Source of the DNA: Bacteroides sp. UBA7335
Lineage (GTDB): Bacteria > Bacteroidota > Bacteroidia > Bacteroidales > Bacteroidaceae
Length of the DNA stretch: 31,979 nt
Reading direction: 5' to 3'
Assembly (NCBI GenBank): GCA_002471185.1
Contig: DKPL01000040.1
Coordinates: 1-31,979 of the forward strand
This document shows, in pieces, positions 1 through 5,948 of the stretch (position 1 is its first letter; each line of letters opens with the position of its first letter). Position numbers and translations under genes: made by a program. The notes under the pieces are model-generated. The model saw nothing but the letters and a program-made list of their open reading frames with translations, was not told the DNA's origin and made no database searches.

Positions 1-1
1 G

Positions 2-154
2 TGTGAGGGGAAGGAAATTTTTTCAGATCAGGTGCATGAGCTGGTCATATCGGAAGCGGGGGTAGGAGTAGATAAACACAAAGAAGATTTCAGAATGAAC
101 CCTATTGTCACTGGTGCAAAGGTACGCTTTATTTTTGATTTACAGCGTTTTTAA
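2..154 (+). CDS. C-terminal end of an unidentified protein (partial)
   Basis: An open frame enters from the left edge and runs 50 codons to a TAA at 152-154. Its composition looks coding: mixed polar residues, then an alternating pattern ending MNPIVTGAKVRFIFDLQRF. A last beta-strand ending in Phe is typical of Bacteroidetes outer-membrane barrel proteins, so a barrel C-terminus is possible, but 50 residues are too few to name a family. A terminator-like hairpin 59 bp downstream supports a gene ending here. The TACCTTTG seen on the opposite strand at 117-124 is probably a chance match inside this coding sequence. Confidence 0.55.
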   Translation, partial: CEGKEIFSDQVHELVISEAGVGVDKHKEDFRMNPIVTGAKVRFIFDLQRF

Positions 155-212
155 GTTTAATTATAGCATTGTTCTCTTTATTTTATGATATATACTTTAT
201 GCCTACTGATGT

Positions 213-237
213 AAAACACTGATTTACTCAGTTTTTA
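213..237 (+). terminator. Probable intrinsic terminator of the partial upstream gene
   Basis: ACTGA (218-222) pairs with TCAGT (228-232) around the loop TTTAC. The stem is preceded by an A-run and followed by TTTTAT, so the A and T runs can lengthen it. It lies 59 bp after the stop codon at 154. The stem is short, hence moderate confidence. Confidence 0.5.
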
Positions 238-270
238 TACCAAATTTGGTGGCTATTATTGTTTAACTTA

Positions 271-332
271 GTTCCAAGCTATTGGAACCATAGTTCCGGT
301 TCATTGGAACTAAAGTTTCAATAGCTTGAAAC
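271..332. repeat. Tandem array of three 18-bp palindromes, 22-bp period
   Basis: Three 18-bp units start at 271, 293 and 315, each separated by exactly 4 bp (CATA, TAAA). Unit 1 is GTTCCAAGCTATTGGAAC, unit 2 is GTTCCGGTTCATTGGAAC and unit 3 is GTTTCAATAGCTTGAAAC. The arms of each unit are self-complementary; unit 3 changes both arms together (CC to TC, GG to GA), which preserves pairing. A second array with the same unit length and period lies at 19603-19664. There is no gene inside. It may be a REP/BIME-like element or a termination/RNA-stability device. Confidence 0.8.
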
Positions 333-547
333 TGTGCTACACTTTACTTGTCATCTACAAGTGAGTTTATAGCCAAACGCATATTTATTAATATAATTAA
401 TACTCTTTCCTAACAAATAAACTTTCCGTTTTTCTTGTTTATCTCGTTAGTTATGGTTACTTTTATTTATTGTTAACTTATAATGTTGATTTTTATATCA
501 ATTGTCGTTATAAAGTTTTCTTGTTGTTGATTGTGAATTACAACTTA

Positions 548-562
548 TGATAATGATTATCA
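548..562. promoter_or_regulatory. Fur-type box (7-1-7 palindrome)
   Basis: TGATAATGATTATCA is a perfect 7-1-7 inverted repeat and matches the classical Fur consensus TGATAATnATTATCA. PerR and Zur boxes are related, so the exact regulator is uncertain. The nearest downstream gene, rnhB, starts 232 bp away and has its own promoter well beyond the box, so the box does not obviously control it. Two hairpins follow immediately at 563-584 and 626-661. Confidence 0.5.
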
Positions 563-584
563 GGCTATATGTTTTATAATAGCC
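563..584. other. Small hairpin directly after the Fur-type box
   Basis: GGCTAT (563-568) pairs with ATAGCC (579-584) around a 10-nt AT-rich loop. It abuts the Fur-type box and precedes the large hairpin at 626-661. No U-run follows, so it is not a good terminator alone. It could be the 5' structure of a small RNA. Confidence 0.4.
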
Positions 585-625
585 TCCGGAATCTCCTTTA
601 ATAAGCACAGCTTCTATTATTTTTT

Positions 626-661
626 AGTGCTGCACTTGTTCGACCGAACAAGTGCAGCACT
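626..661. repeat. 17-bp perfect inverted repeat (strong hairpin)
   Basis: The arm at 626-642 (AGTGCTGCACTTGTTCG) is perfectly complementary to 645-661, with only 2 nt between. A T-run (620-625) lies before it on the + strand and a weaker TTCTTACATTTATTC tail follows. It could be a rho-independent terminator for an RNA read rightward from the Fur-type box, or a protein-binding palindrome. It ends about 50 bp before the rnhB -7 box and so would insulate rnhB from upstream reading. Confidence 0.65.
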
Positions 662-686
662 TCTTACATTTATTCACTACAATTCA

Positions 687-717
687 TTGTTGCAATGCAC
701 AGAATGTGTTAGCTTTG
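687..717 (+). promoter_or_regulatory. rnhB promoter, Bacteroides type
   Basis: TAGCTTTG at 710-717 matches the Bacteroides -7 consensus TAnnTTTG. A TTGTTG at 687-692 lies at the right distance for the -33 element. Transcription would begin near 724, giving a leader of about 70 nt before the ATG at 794. This is one reason to reject the upstream in-frame ATG at 725. Confidence 0.65.
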
Positions 718-793
718 CACACCCTTGTTTTATCACATTTTTTTGTGTAACAATAGTGTATTCAATATTCACAAGTTAGTAATAGATATAAAG

Positions 794-1399
794 ATGCTGT
801 TATCTTATCTCAATAAAGGAGTTGTAGAGGCCGGATGTGATGAAGCCGGTCGTGGTTGCTTGGCCGGTGCTGTGTATGCCGCAGCGGTAATATTGCCTCC
901 CAATTTTAAGAACGAACTACTCAATGACTCAAAGCAGCTGAGCGAAAAACAACGCTATGCTCTGCGTGAGGTGATTGAACGCGAAGCTTTGGCATGGGCG
1001 GTAGGTATTGTTTCACCTCAAGAGATTGACGAGATCAACATCTTAAATGCCTCTTTCTTGGCCATGCATAGGGCGGTCGATCAGCTGAAGGTGCGTCCTG
1101 AACACCTATTGATTGATGGCAATCGATTCAAAAAATATCAAGATATACCTCATACTACCGTGATAAAAGGCGATGGTAAGTACCTTTCTATTGCAGCTGC
1201 ATCTGTTTTGGCCAAAACTTATCGTGATGACTATATGGCTGACCTCCATACCCGGTTTCCTGTGTATGGATGGGATGGCAACAAAGGTTATCCCACAAAA
1301 AAACACCGTGAGGCTATTGCTCAACACGGTGTTACTCCTTATCATCGACTTACTTTTCGGTTGCTTAATAATAACCAACAATTGTCTTTAGCATTGTAG
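794..1399 (+). CDS. rnhB: Ribonuclease HII
   Basis: Cleaves the RNA strand of RNA-DNA hybrids, 5' to single embedded ribonucleotides, in the cytoplasm; acts in ribonucleotide excision repair. The 201-residue product has the DEAGRG signature (Asp16, Glu17), LLIDGNRF with Asp108, and the SIAAASVLAKTYRD segment with Asp145, the expected metal-binding acidic set. The start at 794 gives a protein beginning MLLSYLNK, the usual RNase HII length and N-terminus; the in-frame ATG at 725 would add 23 unconserved residues and sits on the predicted transcription start. The last 35 bp overlap the 3' end of the convergent DUF5723 gene. Confidence 0.95.
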   Translation: MLLSYLNKGVVEAGCDEAGRGCLAGAVYAAAVILPPNFKNELLNDSKQLSEKQRYALREVIEREALAWAVGIVSPQEIDEINILNASFLAMHRAVDQLKVRPEHLLIDGNRFKKYQDIPHTTVIKGDGKYLSIAAASVLAKTYRDDYMADLHTRFPVYGWDGNKGYPTKKHREAIAQHGVTPYHRLTFRLLNNNQQLSLAL

Positions 1400-2846
1400 T
1401 GTTTTTGGCTTCTTTGGTTTTATTTTTTCCCCATGTGATGTTGAACCCTAAACATACATTCATGTTGGCATTGCCCACGGGCACGTACTGAGGCGTTACT
1501 TTGGTTATCATGTGGTCGCTGCCTATGAAGAAGTTGAACCCGTTGGGATGAAAGTTTAGTACCCATCCCAGCGACGAACCAAAACTGCTGATGCCATAGT
1601 TTACCGAAGCTTCAAACCAGCTTAAAGGTGCTACATTGGCCGATATGCGAGCCTCTGTCCAAGTGAAAGGCTTGTTGAAATAGGTGGTAGAGAGCAAGCC
1701 GAACTTTAGGTTTTTGTAGTAGGGCAGCACATACTCGGCGCCTATATTCATGGTAGTAGCTAGTTTGGTGGTACGTTTGCTCACCGACTTATCTTCGTAA
1801 AATCTATAAAAATCTTTCAAGTCATCGCCAATTTGGTCTAACTGGTCGTTGATGTCGCCCGGATCGCCATCTTCCGGATCAACAGCCACGGGGTGTTTAA
1901 ATCCTTCGAAGGTGTAACTGTTCATCATATTGGCACGCAAGGCATTGTTCCAACAGATAAAACCCAGGTCGAGGAGTGCTGCCGATAGCGATAGTCCCTC
2001 TACATAGTCATCCATCTTGTACACTGCACCCAAGTCGACAGCTACACCAAAACCACCTACACCGGCATTCTTAACTTTAAATCCATCTACTTCGCGCTGC
2101 CCTTTATCATTGGGCTCTTTGGTTTTAAATTCGCCTCCCTTGAGCGAACCCTCCATGTAGCCATCTGCATAGATGTCCCATTTGTCGCCCGACATATAGA
2201 TGTCCATGTTCTTGATGCGTGCATTGACATTGCCTGCGCCTACCAAAAACTTAAATTTACCTCCGATGGTAAGATCTTTGTTGATGATGTGCGAATGGCC
2301 TAACGCTATCTCTACATAGTTGTTAGAGCGCACAGCCACATCTTTTGCGTTGTAGTAAGTACCAGCCTCGTCGCTCATTCCTGTCTTCATAAAGTCGAAT
2401 AATCCATAGGGCAAGCTGATGGAGGTGTTCGAACGAACTCCGATATCGAAGGTATTGAATCCATTCCACTTATAAAAACCGAAAGAGATAACGGGCACAC
2501 TCACGCTCGTGTTGAGATGATTGTGCTTGTGCAGATTGTCTAAAAACTCAGCATTGCCCACCATGGGATTCATAAAGGTGGTTAGGTTATACCCATTCTG
2601 ATTGTATTTATAAAGAAAGTCGTTTACTCCTATATTGCCTTGCAACCCTACGTTGAAGTTACCCAACACAAAGAAAGGGAGGTTGAGGTAACTGCTTTCT
2701 GGAGCAAAAGCGGGATTGAGTTGATGTCGGTAGTTCATCCCCTCCATAAAGTAGCTCGAACGTAGCGTTTGTGCCGAGGCCAGTGTTGCACTGCCAAGAG
2801 CCAGTGCAACAATCATACTTTTTACTATATTGTGCTTCATTGTCAT
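1365..2846 (-). CDS. DUF5723 family outer-membrane/envelope protein
   Basis: 493 residues. The N-terminus is a signal peptide (MKHNIVKSMIVALALGSATLASA followed by Q), so the product is exported. LRSSYFMEGMNYRHQLNPAF and long alternating hydrophobic/aromatic strands with many Gly residues fit the DUF5723 (PF18990) family of predicted beta-barrel proteins in Bacteroidetes; the function of the family is not known to me. Two start codons are two codons apart (2846 and 2840), and the second leaves the cleaner signal peptide. It follows the lipoprotein gene by 17 bp on the same strand and is almost certainly cotranscribed with it, so the two may form one envelope complex. Its 3' end lies inside rnhB; no terminator was found there. 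Confidence 0.85.
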   Translation of the reverse strand: MTMKHNIVKSMIVALALGSATLASAQTLRSSYFMEGMNYRHQLNPAFAPESSYLNLPFFVLGNFNVGLQGNIGVNDFLYKYNQNGYNLTTFMNPMVGNAEFLDNLHKHNHLNTSVSVPVISFGFYKWNGFNTFDIGVRSNTSISLPYGLFDFMKTGMSDEAGTYYNAKDVAVRSNNYVEIALGHSHIINKDLTIGGKFKFLVGAGNVNARIKNMDIYMSGDKWDIYADGYMEGSLKGGEFKTKEPNDKGQREVDGFKVKNAGVGGFGVAVDLGAVYKMDDYVEGLSLSAALLDLGFICWNNALRANMMNSYTFEGFKHPVAVDPEDGDPGDINDQLDQIGDDLKDFYRFYEDKSVSKRTTKLATTMNIGAEYVLPYYKNLKFGLLSTTYFNKPFTWTEARISANVAPLSWFEASVNYGISSFGSSLGWVLNFHPNGFNFFIGSDHMITKVTPQYVPVGNANMNVCLGFNITWGKNKTKEAKNTTMLKTIVGYY

Positions 2847-2863
2847 ACGTTTTTTTCTGATTA

Positions 2864-4594
2864 TTAATCGTTTAGATCAATGGTTAAACCACCGGGAACT
2901 TTCAGTCTTACGTCGGTAAGCTGAAACGTTTGATTCTCATTCAAAATGCCTTCGTTCACTCCCTTCGAGTCTGCTACTGCATTTAGTATCAATCCGTCAA
3001 GTTGCTTGATAGCTCCCGGAGTAACATCGGTAATCTCTACCTTAACCGGAACTTTGGTGCCTGCGGTTATATCTCCCGATGGGATAATATTGTTTTCAAC
3101 TCCTTCTACCTTTACCGTAGCAGTTACACCGGGTAGTTCTTCCAGTTCTCCTGTGCTATTCACTCTTACTGCCACTGCTGTCAAATTGAGGTTCAACGGA
3201 ATCTTATTGATGGCATAGCCCGTTGCTATAATCTTTTTCACCGAATACTTCTTGATGTCTTCGTGCCAACCGCTCATGGTATCGGTGTATACAATAGTCA
3301 TCTTATCGCCAAAGGCAAAAGGCACATTTACGCTATAATTGGTAGTGATGGTATAATCTGTGTTTAGCGCAATGGTGGTTTCTTTTTGTATTGCGTTGGC
3401 CTTTACATCTACCTGAATCTCGTGAGGGATACGCGTGATTAGGTTAGGAAGCGTGCTCACCTCAATCCACTGTGTGTTGTTTAAGCTAGGGTTGATGGGC
3501 GATAAACAAAAGGCTTGATTTGCTTCACCTTTAATCTCGGGGATAGCAAACGGAACAGTCACATCGTTATAGTTGCCTTGGTAGGTCGAAACAAGATTGC
3601 CTTTGATGGTGGCAGCTACCGGGGTTTCATTGTTGATGTCAAACAGAACCATCGGGTTTGTTATATCTAGTTTTACCTCTTCGTTTGATAGATAGTCGGG
3701 CAAGTTGTTCAACTGTACGGGAGCGATGTTAACGTTGATTTCGGGGTTGACAACACCGGTAACACTCGTTGGGTCGATGTTCTCAAAAGTTATATCAGTG
3801 GCCAAACTTGCGCTAACTGTTGTTGTTCCCGCGCTGATATCATCTTCGTTGATGCTCACTGTACCGCTCAACACAATTTCGCCTTCGATGATAAGCGATA
3901 AAGTGCCATCGGGATTACTGATTAATTTATCCGGAGTGATTAATAACGACTGAATGACTATGTTTGTAACAAAACTTCCGCCTTTATTTAAAATCTGATT
4001 TTCAATAACTTTCGAACCATCAACAAGGTCGGTAGATACCACATAGTGGGGTAGATTGAACGTGATTTTCTTTAAATTAAGCTTATTCACTGCATTACTG
4101 TTGAAGCTCATTCGGATAGAAAGGTTAGCATCTAGGTAAACCTGCGATAGCGAAATAATTTCTTTGGGCAATGTAGCAGTAAGCTGGAAGCTTGTTTTCG
4201 CATTGTCTCCTATGTTGGTAGTTAGTTCTCGGCCTGCTACACGCATGCTGGTATTGTCGAAAGATAACTCCCGCTCAATAGGCGAAATAGAAGGCTTGGG
4301 GATGTTGAACCCTGGAATATCAACTAAAGTAGTGCTAGGATCACCGGTTTGTAGTAGGTAATAGTTTCCCGTGGCAGGGTCTATTTTAACTAAATTTCCC
4401 TCCTCAACCTTTAATATCTTACTGAGTTTTATTTCCTCGGTTTTGCCCCCCGGAATGGCAAACTCACTACCACCTACAGAGATGGTCAGGTCAATATTCT
4501 TAGTTAAATCATAATCGTGATCTATGCACGAGTTTCCAATGATTAACAAAGCCACTAAGAATGTGCTGGTAAATAAGTAGTGTTTTGGTCTCAT
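2864..4594 (-). CDS. Large surface-type lipoprotein, unknown function
   Basis: 576 residues starting with a lipoprotein signal peptide; the lipobox is IIGNSC, making Cys23 the lipidated residue. The residues after Cys23 are IDHDYD, rich in acid, as in the export signals that send Bacteroides lipoproteins to the cell surface; surface location is therefore inferred. The rest is strand-rich, Thr/Val/Asn-rich sequence without enzymatic motifs, suggesting stacked beta-sandwich domains. It is the first gene of a two-gene operon with the DUF5723 gene and has its own promoter at 4633-4664. I do not recognise a named family. A structural or adhesive partner of the DUF5723 protein is the simplest guess. 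Confidence 0.8.
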   Translation of the reverse strand: MRPKHYLFTSTFLVALLIIGNSCIDHDYDLTKNIDLTISVGGSEFAIPGGKTEEIKLSKILKVEEGNLVKIDPATGNYYLLQTGDPSTTLVDIPGFNIPKPSISPIERELSFDNTSMRVAGRELTTNIGDNAKTSFQLTATLPKEIISLSQVYLDANLSIRMSFNSNAVNKLNLKKITFNLPHYVVSTDLVDGSKVIENQILNKGGSFVTNIVIQSLLITPDKLISNPDGTLSLIIEGEIVLSGTVSINEDDISAGTTTVSASLATDITFENIDPTSVTGVVNPEINVNIAPVQLNNLPDYLSNEEVKLDITNPMVLFDINNETPVAATIKGNLVSTYQGNYNDVTVPFAIPEIKGEANQAFCLSPINPSLNNTQWIEVSTLPNLITRIPHEIQVDVKANAIQKETTIALNTDYTITTNYSVNVPFAFGDKMTIVYTDTMSGWHEDIKKYSVKKIIATGYAINKIPLNLNLTAVAVRVNSTGELEELPGVTATVKVEGVENNIIPSGDITAGTKVPVKVEITDVTPGAIKQLDGLILNAVADSKGVNEGILNENQTFQLTDVRLKVPGGLTIDLND

Positions 4595-4632
4595 GTAGCT
4601 TATATTTGTTTAATTATAATAGTATATTTTTG

Positions 4633-4664
4633 CAAATATAAACAATTGGTATTTTGACTACAAA
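4633..4664 (-). promoter_or_regulatory. Promoter of the lipoprotein-DUF5723 operon
   Basis: On the minus strand, TTTG (4661-4664) and TATATTTG (4633-4640) are separated by 20 bp, an excellent match to the Bacteroides sigma-ABfr promoter (-33 TTTG, 19-21 bp, -7 TAnnTTTG). Transcription would begin near 4626, about 30 bp before the ATG of the lipoprotein gene. Confidence 0.75.
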
Positions 4665-4722
4665 TAATAAAGTGCTAAATATTAGTTACTTCGCTAAATA
4701 ACTGCTTTTTAATGTATGTGTA

Positions 4723-4755
4723 AAAACAAAAAAAAGTGGTTGTTAAAACCACTTT
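4723..4755 (-). terminator. corA terminator overlapping its stop codon
   Basis: On the minus strand a 9-bp stem, AAAGTGGTT (4747-4755) with AACCACTTT (4733-4741), encloses a 5-nt loop and is followed by a long T-rich run. The loop contains the corA TAA, so the terminator stem begins inside the last codons of the gene. It separates corA from the lipoprotein operon. Confidence 0.85.
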
Positions 4756-5675
4756 ATCTTTTTGAATACTGCAAAGGCTAAGCCCGATAAGCAGAAGGAG
4801 ACTAATACAATGTATATAAACGCATGAGGCATATTCTCAATATGTATATCTACGTTCATACCATAAAAGCTAGCTATCAATGTAGGAAGCATCAGTATGA
4901 TGGATAAACTAGTCATGCGTTTCATGATGGTATTCACATTGTTGGATATGATTGAAGCGAAAGCATCCATCGTGCCCGTCAAAATGTCGCTGTAGATGTT
5001 TACGGTGCTAAAGGCTTGTTTTAATTCGATAACCACATCTTCGGCCAACTCATCATCCCAGAAGTTTGTTTCTTGAAAGATAGTCTTTAGTTTGCCTACC
5101 ATCATTTCATTGCCTCTAATCGACGTGTTGAAGTAAACCAATGTCTTCTGCAAACGCATCAAGCGCAAAAGGTCTTCATTTCGAATACTCTTTTCTAACT
5201 CTTTTTCGGCTGCCGAAATATCAATGTTGATTTGTTTTAGGTATTTCAAAAACCACACAGCCGATGAGTAAATCAAGCGTAAGATGAGATCTAACCGGTT
5301 GCGAACGCATATGCCTTTGCGACGAGTATGTTCAATGAAATCTGGAATCAGCTCGGTGTCGTGGTAGCATACCGAAACTACAACTTCATTGTTGGTAATG
5401 ATGCCTATAGGGACAGTGCTATAAGGCAAACCTTTTTGCTGATCTTGATTGAATACCGGAATACGCAAAATACTCAATAACCAGTTACCTTCTGTTTCGG
5501 TGCGCGGACGCTCGTCGGTGTCGGCAATGTCTTTTAGGAATGATTCGGGGACTTTTAACTCTTTGGTCAGAAAGTCAAAGTCGTTTTGGTTGGGGCAAGT
5601 TACATTTACCCAGCAGTTGGGAAGCCATTGTGTTTTTTCCACAAAGCCTGCTTCACAATAAAGATACTGTCTCAT
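4743..5675 (-). CDS. corA: CorA family divalent metal (Mg2+/Co2+) transporter
   Basis: 310 residues, predicted inner-membrane pentameric channel for Mg2+ (Co2+, Ni2+). A long cytoplasmic N-terminal domain (1-250) is followed by two membrane segments near 254-270 and 285-304. The family signature Y-G-M-N is at about 271-274 after the first segment, and the protein ends with the basic KKIKWF tail. The start at 5675 (MRQYLY) is chosen over an in-frame TTG at 5693 because AAAGGAGACA, a good ribosome-binding site, lies just upstream and would otherwise be coding. The gene is divergent from gpmI. Its leader holds a 13-codon ORF and a helix that pairs with this ribosome-binding site, so translation control is likely. 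Substrate choice between Mg2+ and other metals cannot be settled from sequence. Confidence 0.92.
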   Translation of the reverse strand: MRQYLYCEAGFVEKTQWLPNCWVNVTCPNQNDFDFLTKELKVPESFLKDIADTDERPRTETEGNWLLSILRIPVFNQDQQKGLPYSTVPIGIITNNEVVVSVCYHDTELIPDFIEHTRRKGICVRNRLDLILRLIYSSAVWFLKYLKQINIDISAAEKELEKSIRNEDLLRLMRLQKTLVYFNTSIRGNEMMVGKLKTIFQETNFWDDELAEDVVIELKQAFSTVNIYSDILTGTMDAFASIISNNVNTIMKRMTSLSIILMLPTLIASFYGMNVDIHIENMPHAFIYIVLVSFCLSGLAFAVFKKIKWF

Positions 5676-5680
5676 CTTAT

Positions 5681-5773
5681 TGTCTCCTTTCAAATAGTTT
5701 AGTTCACGAACGGAGACACGGCAAAGCTTATGTGGCTCTATTCGCTTTTAATGAATACTGTTGTACGTTCGCG
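5681..5773 (-). promoter_or_regulatory. Structured corA leader: competing helices that hide or free the RBS
   Basis: Three segments of the predicted corA mRNA can pair in two ways. The ribosome-binding site GGAGACA (5681-5687) is perfectly complementary to UGUCUCC (5712-5718), a 7-bp hiding helix. Just beyond, CGUUCGUG (5705-5712) can pair with CGCGAACG (5766-5773), 8 bp with one G-U, and this last segment lies inside the small upstream ORF. The two helices cross topologically and share nucleotide 5712, so they should compete. A ribosome on the small ORF would cover 5766-5773 and favour the helix that hides the corA site. Pairings were found by eye. Confidence 0.5.
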
Positions 5774-5789
5774 GGTTAGGATCGTCCAT
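5748..5789 (-). CDS. Candidate leader peptide of corA, MDDPNPRTYNSIH
   Basis: A 13-codon ORF begins with the first ATG after the predicted transcription start (about 20 nt downstream) and ends with TAA at 5748-5750, 72 bp before the corA ATG and in the same frame. Its peptide opens with Asp-Asp-Pro-Asn-Pro. Acidic residues alternating with Pro near the N-terminus are known from E. coli MgtL to destabilise ribosomes at low Mg2+. Codons 6-8 form one side of the RNA helix described for this leader. No homology can be tested here, and so short an ORF could occur by chance. Confidence 0.4.
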   Translation of the reverse strand: MDDPNPRTYNSIH

Positions 5790-5814
5790 GATTAATTGTT
5801 TTATAAAAGCGCGG

Positions 5815-5822
5815 CAAAAGTA
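5815..5822 (-). promoter_or_regulatory. Probable corA -7 box
   Basis: TACTTTTG on the minus strand matches TAnnTTTG. There is no good TTTG at -33. It would give a leader of about 130 nt, starting about 20 nt before the small ORF. Confidence 0.5.
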
Positions 5823-5898
5823 GAAATTATAATCGAATTAACTACCATTTACTAAAGAGCTTAACATAGATTAAATATCTGCTTACTTAACTTTTTCG

Positions 5899-5906
5899 TA
5901 CCTTTG
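5899..5906 (+). promoter_or_regulatory. gpmI promoter, -7 box
   Basis: TACCTTTG is the preferred form of the Bacteroides -7 element and lies 42 bp before the gpmI ATG. The -33 position has no clear TTTG. Confidence 0.6.
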
Positions 5907-5948
5907 CTCCCGGTATTAAAACTTGGTAATTAACTAACAATAAATATT

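Larger units (their letters stand above)
155..793. other. Intergenic region between the partial gene and rnhB
   Basis: About 640 bp with no convincing protein gene on either strand; it is very AT-rich and stops are frequent in all frames. It contains a terminator for the upstream gene, a 12-bp palindrome ACCAAATTTGGT at 239-250, a three-unit tandem palindrome array, a Fur-type box, two further hairpins and the rnhB promoter, each listed separately. The stretch 340-545 shows nothing recognisable beyond AT-rich sequence. Confidence 0.7.

Noticed and set aside
117..124. TACCTTTG promoter box on the minus strand
   Set aside because: It lies in the coding end of the partial gene and no minus-strand gene lies downstream within the window.
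271..332. Palindrome array as a CRISPR
   Set aside because: Units are 18 bp with 4-bp linkers; there are no unique 30-bp spacers and no cas genes.
725..793. Longer rnhB reading frame starting at 725
   Set aside because: The 23 extra residues are not RNase HII-like and the start sits on the predicted transcription start; the ATG at 794 gives the normal length.
5676..5693. TTG start for CorA, six codons upstream
   Set aside because: It would turn the AAAGGAGACA ribosome-binding site into coding sequence; the family N-terminus fits the ATG at 5675.
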